Part shown: one piece after another, positions 59,694-64,000 of the stretch
How positions within the stretch are numbered: position 1 is the first letter of the stretch
How the letters are laid out: each line of letters starts with the position of its first letter
Assembly: GCA_040954595.2 (NCBI GenBank)
Contig: CM082584.2
Span: 4,092,001-4,156,000, forward strand
Length of the DNA: 64,000 nt
Source: Balanoglossus misakiensis
Taxonomy: Eukaryota; Hemichordata
Reading direction: 5' to 3'
Notes under the pieces: generated by a model
The model's input: only the letters and a program-made list of their open reading frames with translations
Told to the model about the DNA's origin: nothing
Databases searched by the model: none
Made by a program: the position numbers and the translations under genes

Positions 59694-60529
59694 GTAAGTT
59701 ATTGTGTACATGTATTATCATGTCATACATGTACTTCAGTCAGTCTCATTATATTGAACACCTATTGCCTGGCCATGAGGGCCATAGCAGCCGTTTATTA
59801 CCCCCAAGGGGCTGTGAGTTACCAGAATCACATGCTACATGTATTTCCATATTTTTTTCTGCTATTTCCCTAGGGATTCATTCTATTCATATCATGTGAC
59901 AGATTCTGGCAAATCACGTCACAGTATTAGCATGGGGTATACATGTATTATAAAATCCAATATGGTTGTCAAGGGGCAATTTCATGATCAATTTTCTATG
60001 TCTGGAGTGATTACTAAGATATGCCTTTGGGACCGTCTCAGATTGTCACATAAGCTCAACAAACGAAATAACTATGTTTCATGTCAATTCGTTTAGTGAA
60101 CTTCACTTTCACACTTGTTTAGATGACCAAAAAATGCCCTTTTTTATTAAAGCAAAAACTAGTGGTGTACCAAAGAATCTACCTATATCCTGCCTCTCAC
60201 TTTGGATGTTCTCTGTTAATTATTCAATTTGATCAATTTACTGTGATTTTCTAACTCTGCAAGTGATCATACTCAGAGGCAAATGTTACTCAAAATCTAT
60301 AGCCATTCTTCAACATTGTAGTTTATTTTGGGCATCAACACAAGTTAATTTTTCACACTTTTGAACTTTTGTTTAAGGGTAGGGGGTTTGGATCCAAACG
60401 AATACATTTTGTTCGTTGAGTTTAGGTGACTCAGACAATCTGAAACGGTCTCTTAGAGATCATTGGCCTTTAGATAAACATTGTGCAATTTCATACATTT
60501 TTGTGTTGTGTCTATTTTACTATCCAAAA
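59694..60529. other. MSH5 intron 7 remnant up to the TRIM4 unit
   Basis: About 840 bp of unique AT-rich sequence after the exon 7 donor. At about 60530 it switches abruptly into TRIM-unit sequence. Confidence 0.6.
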
Positions 60530-60684
60530 TATTATAATGAAACAAAGATCACTTGATCATAAACAAGACGGATGCCTCCAATGTCCATACGCCAATGAGA
60601 GCCATGTTTACAAAAGCCTGTGCCTGACCCTTTCCCTTTAGCGTAGCACAGCAAACGGTGGGAATGGGGCAGGGGACCAGACTA
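60530..60684. mobile_element. Truncated TAGTCTGGT-family MITE at left edge of TRIM4 unit
   Basis: From ATATTATAATGAAACAAAGA onward it follows the right half of the copy at 17499-17750, ending GGGGACCAGACTA. The left half is absent. Confidence 0.75.
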
Positions 60685-60837
60685 CACCACCACCACCACC
60701 AACGACAAACATTCTGTTTGCTTTCGTTTTGTCACTGTTTCATGACATTGTAATAGTCTCGTTCAGTCGCAGGTGCGCACTATATCCATCTTCAGCAAAG
60801 AATATATGCATGGCGAACGGGAGGGGGGGGGGGGGAT

Positions 60838-61125
60838 ATTATGGGCGTGTCCCTGCCCAATTCTCCCTTTATATGGACGTTCCACACATAGTGCCATAAA
60901 GCGTTTTAGGGACTATTGACAGACTGTCCAAAATGTAGAACACGTCCTGCACGCGTGTGACCAACAGATCGTATTGTCTGTGACCTACTTTACACTATTA
61001 AATGTATACTTTGAACCTTGTTGCACAAAACGTGTTACGCATGCGCTGACTGCATTACCAAGGCTGTAGCGAATACTTCTCCGGATCTGGTACCTGATCG
61101 AACAAGGCATCATTTGGCAACTAAG
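60838..61125 (+). promoter_or_regulatory. TRIM4 promoter-proximal region and 5'UTR exon
   Basis: Near-identical to 17899-18187 of TRIM2, including CTTTATATGG and ACACGTCCTGCACGCGTGTG; UTR donor CAACTAAG|GTAAGG. Confidence 0.65.
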
Positions 61126-62046
61126 GTAAGGTTTCCTAAGTTGTTCATACATCGTTTATTTTGGATGATGGTAGGAAACAATGATGATATCTTTGTGGTC
61201 CGTACAACCTTGAAAATCACCTCTTTTAAGCGAAAGATCTCTACAATACGTTCCGACTGAAACAAAATTTAACAAAAACACTTCCTGGTTCAGTAAACTT
61301 ACAACCCAAGAGTAATGGTTGTATTGTTTTTACAAGGTGAATCGCATTCCACTAAATACGGACTATCACAAAACTTATCTCGACAATTTGATCAATGACA
61401 TTATTTTGCAATCAATTTGAAATAATCATATCAAATCAAGAGTAAATACAATTATTTTTTCCGTCCTCATGCACATAGATTTTTGAGGTGTTATACATGA
61501 AAACAGTGTACATGGATATAGACCATCCCCGCCTAGCATTTTGACCACACAACTTTGACCACAAACATTTCACGATTCGCCCAAATCACGATATGTCATG
61601 AAATATGAAAGTGAAAGGGCAGTATGTTTACTATACAACTTTTATTTTTTGAATGGACACTTTTTTAAAGAGATGTGAATCTTGCATGGATTAAGTGTTG
61701 TGCGTGCATTTTTTTGTCAACCGTTTATCAACATACCTGTCACAAGTTCCAGAAAGAATCGACTCCCTTTAGCCTTAATACCAACGGATACATTTGTTCA
61801 CATTCCATAAAACTGACTTTACAGTAAAGAAAACAATTGTGAAATTGCTAAAGTAGTGATGCTTATGATCCGTAGACTTTTGACCACAAGAATAATAAAA
61901 AGAATTTGTGTACCTCGAAGTTAAAATCCTGTCCTGCACTAATTTTATGCACTTGTTGTTGATTTTTGTGCATTCCTTGATCACCTGAAAAGTCTAAATT
62001 TTCACCTGAATATTTTTGTTCAATAGATCGTAAACCCTAAGACAAG

Positions 62047-63462
62047 ATGGCCACCGCAAACCCCGGGAAATCGTTTTCACAGCAGTTAATGACCGACATC
62101 GATGAGAAGATCTTGATTTGTCCAATCTGTCAAGATCGGATGACGAGACCCAAAATTCTACAGTGCGTGCACACCTTCTGTGAGAAATGTCTCCAAAAAT
62201 GGGTCAGACAGAGAGGAGGTACCCTCGAATGTCCGACGTGCCGCTTTGTCACTCCGCTTCCCGAAAAGGGGGTCGAAGGTCTCGGTAATAACCTATTCAT
62301 CAACGATATTATCGACATCTTTGACAAGCTGCAACCAACTGCTCCAGATTCGGTGACCTGTGACCTCTGTGACAAAAAAGCCGACAACTGGTGTAAAGAA
62401 TGCGCTCAGTTCTTATGTGATGGATGTTGTCTGACACACATGAAGTTACGAACCACAAGAAATCACAAAGTCCTAACCCTGGAAGAGTATAACAACATGG
62501 CCGAGTCTGGTCGGGATCACCTGATTCGTCCACGATTCTGTGCAGTTCATCAGGACAGCCAGTTGGAACTCTTCTGCGACCACTGTCAGAAAACGGTTTG
62601 CGTGAAGTGTGCAATAATCGGTCATAAAGGCACTGCGCACAACTTGGAATCGCTAGAAGATGCGTCGAAGAAATACACTCCCGAGATGCAAATCCTGGTC
62701 GACAAGTTAGCAACCAAAGTGTCTTCACTCCGCGAAACTCAACAAGAGACAGATAGATTCATCCGAGAATACAACAAAAAGAAGAGCAAGGTGCAACAGC
62801 AGATCAGACAGAAAGCATCTGACGTCATCAAACGAGTCCACAAAGAAGAACAGCGATTACTGGATGAAGTGACGGCAATTGATGGAAAGATCATGAAGGA
62901 AGTGCAGGCAAAGGTCGAAAAACTGGAGTTTGATCTCGGCTGTGCTGAAAACATGAATGTCTACTCGCGAAGTCTGCTGCAACACGGCAATGCAGCTGAT
63001 ATACTTTCCCAGAAGAAAGAACTGATGCAGAGATTGAATGAAATCATAAATGATCGTTCAACAGACCGATACGTCCCCCCACAAAACACCCGCCTTATTT
63101 TTCAAGAGAACAACAAGTGCATGCAACTTTCTCTTGGAGAAGTAATCGACCAATCAGAAGTGACACATGCTGCACGTGTCAGCCAATCAGTTGATCGACA
63201 GATACTACAACAGCAACCTGAGGCAACGATTGAGAAATCTGCGATTAAAAGAGAAATGACCGACCAATCCGGGGTGTCAATTATGTCACGTGTCGGCCAA
63301 CCAACTGTCGAGAGGAAGCAACAAAGACCTAAGACTCTGGCCCAGAAGACTTCTGCTCCTGGAGTTGTTACTGGTAATATGCCAAAGGGAACTATGGATG
63401 TTGAAACTAAATCATGGGGCGAATTTCTTATTTCATATCAATTTGCAGATGGAATACAAGGA
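62047..63462 (+). CDS. TRIM4: first coding exon of a TRIM/Deltex-C gene, cut by window end
   Basis: 472 codons from the ATG to the GIQG donor (ACAAGGA|GTAAGT). RING and both B-boxes are intact. B-box 1 has its own version (CCLTHMKLRTTRNHKVLTLEEY split by few changes from TRIM1-type), while the flanks equal TRIM2 and 3. The DTC start reads VETKSWGEFLISYQF, one to two codons longer than in the paralogues. The two DTC exons expected about 1.8 and 4 kb further on lie outside the window. Confidence 0.85.
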
Positions 63463-64000
63463 GTAAGTAGTACAATGAAAACGTTTTGAGCTGCACAGAA
63501 GGAATGTACTGACTATCGATTTGTTTATCAACATAGTCAAAAGAAAACACGCTTTTCGCATTCAAGGTTAGACTTGCTCCAAGTCTATAGGCTTAAATTT
63601 CAGCAAAATTTGTTCCGATTTAATATAGCGTGTGTGGAGTGAACGCATTAAGTTGTGGCATCGCGATAGTGATGAACAGTAACCGAAACTCAGCACCGAA
63701 ATTCAACCAAGGCAAACAAATGTATGAAGGGTAATGAGTAAAATTAAGAAACGGGGAACACCTGAATTAGTCATGCGAATAGTGGGAATAGTCTAATCCG
63801 AGGTGAAGATGAAAAGCCGTGACTAGACCACAATGCATGCGTTAGTGATAAGAATGTATCACCCTAAACAATCTGTTATGAACTGTAACAATGAAAAAAA
63901 TCACTGGTCTGTACATTTCTTCTGTGCATCTCAAACACCCTTTTTACCGTTGTCGTTGTATATGTTTGAAGTAATGGTTTGGCTAAATGCGTTGCATTCC
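63463..64000 (+). other. Start of TRIM4 intron, runs off the window
   Basis: Same sequence as the first 540 bp after the corresponding donors in TRIM1-3. Confidence 0.8.

Noticed and set aside
1-64000. CRISPR array, bacterial operons, rRNA or tRNA genes
   Set aside because: No spaced direct repeats, no Shine-Dalgarno-led gene strings, and no tRNA or rRNA segments seen; the window is eukaryotic.

Overview
The window is animal nuclear DNA. Genes are intron-split with GT/AG sites, introns are long and AT-rich, MITE-like inverted-repeat elements are everywhere, and a Ngaro/DIRS-type and a Penelope-like retroelement are present. The gene content (expanded tandem TRIM genes, an MSH5 with many small exons) suggests a marine invertebrate, most likely an invertebrate deuterostome such as amphioxus or a hemichordate. 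The taxon is inference, not something read from the sequence.

Layout. 0.2-4.3 kb: Ngaro/DIRS-like retroelement with split direct repeats and no tyrosine recombinase. 4.6-34.7 kb: three head-to-tail TRIM genes (TRIM1, 2, 3), each with a promoter/5'UTR exon, one long exon (RING, two B-boxes, coiled coil, linker) and two small downstream exons. A degenerate Penelope-like element (5.7-9.06 kb) sits in the first intron of TRIM1. 35.7-46.7 kb: fourteen exons for the C-terminal two thirds of the meiotic MutS homologue MSH5, with Walker A and B motifs. 46.7-54.2 kb: no recognised gene; a TTTA microsatellite and a 1.8-kb foldback structure. 54.2-59.7 kb: seven exons for the N-terminal third of MSH5, with one in-frame TAG. 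60.5-64 kb: a fourth TRIM unit, cut off by the window end.

Two observations stand out. First, the TRIM open reading frames do not end where a plain ORF scan ends them. Each has a splice donor just after a GIQG motif, and the two downstream exons complete a Deltex C-terminal (DTC) domain. The genes therefore encode RING/B-box/coiled-coil/DTC fusions of about 550-560 residues. The copies are mosaics, and their differences cluster where the Deltex ADP-ribose pocket would lie; two of three pocket residues of canonical Deltex are replaced. Second, MSH5 is in the wrong order: the 3' exons lie upstream of the 5' exons on the same strand, the halves add up to about one complete protein, and TRIM units flank both broken ends. 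This fits a TRIM array inside an MSH5 intron followed by head-to-tail duplication, or an assembly join of two haplotypes. The window alone cannot decide.
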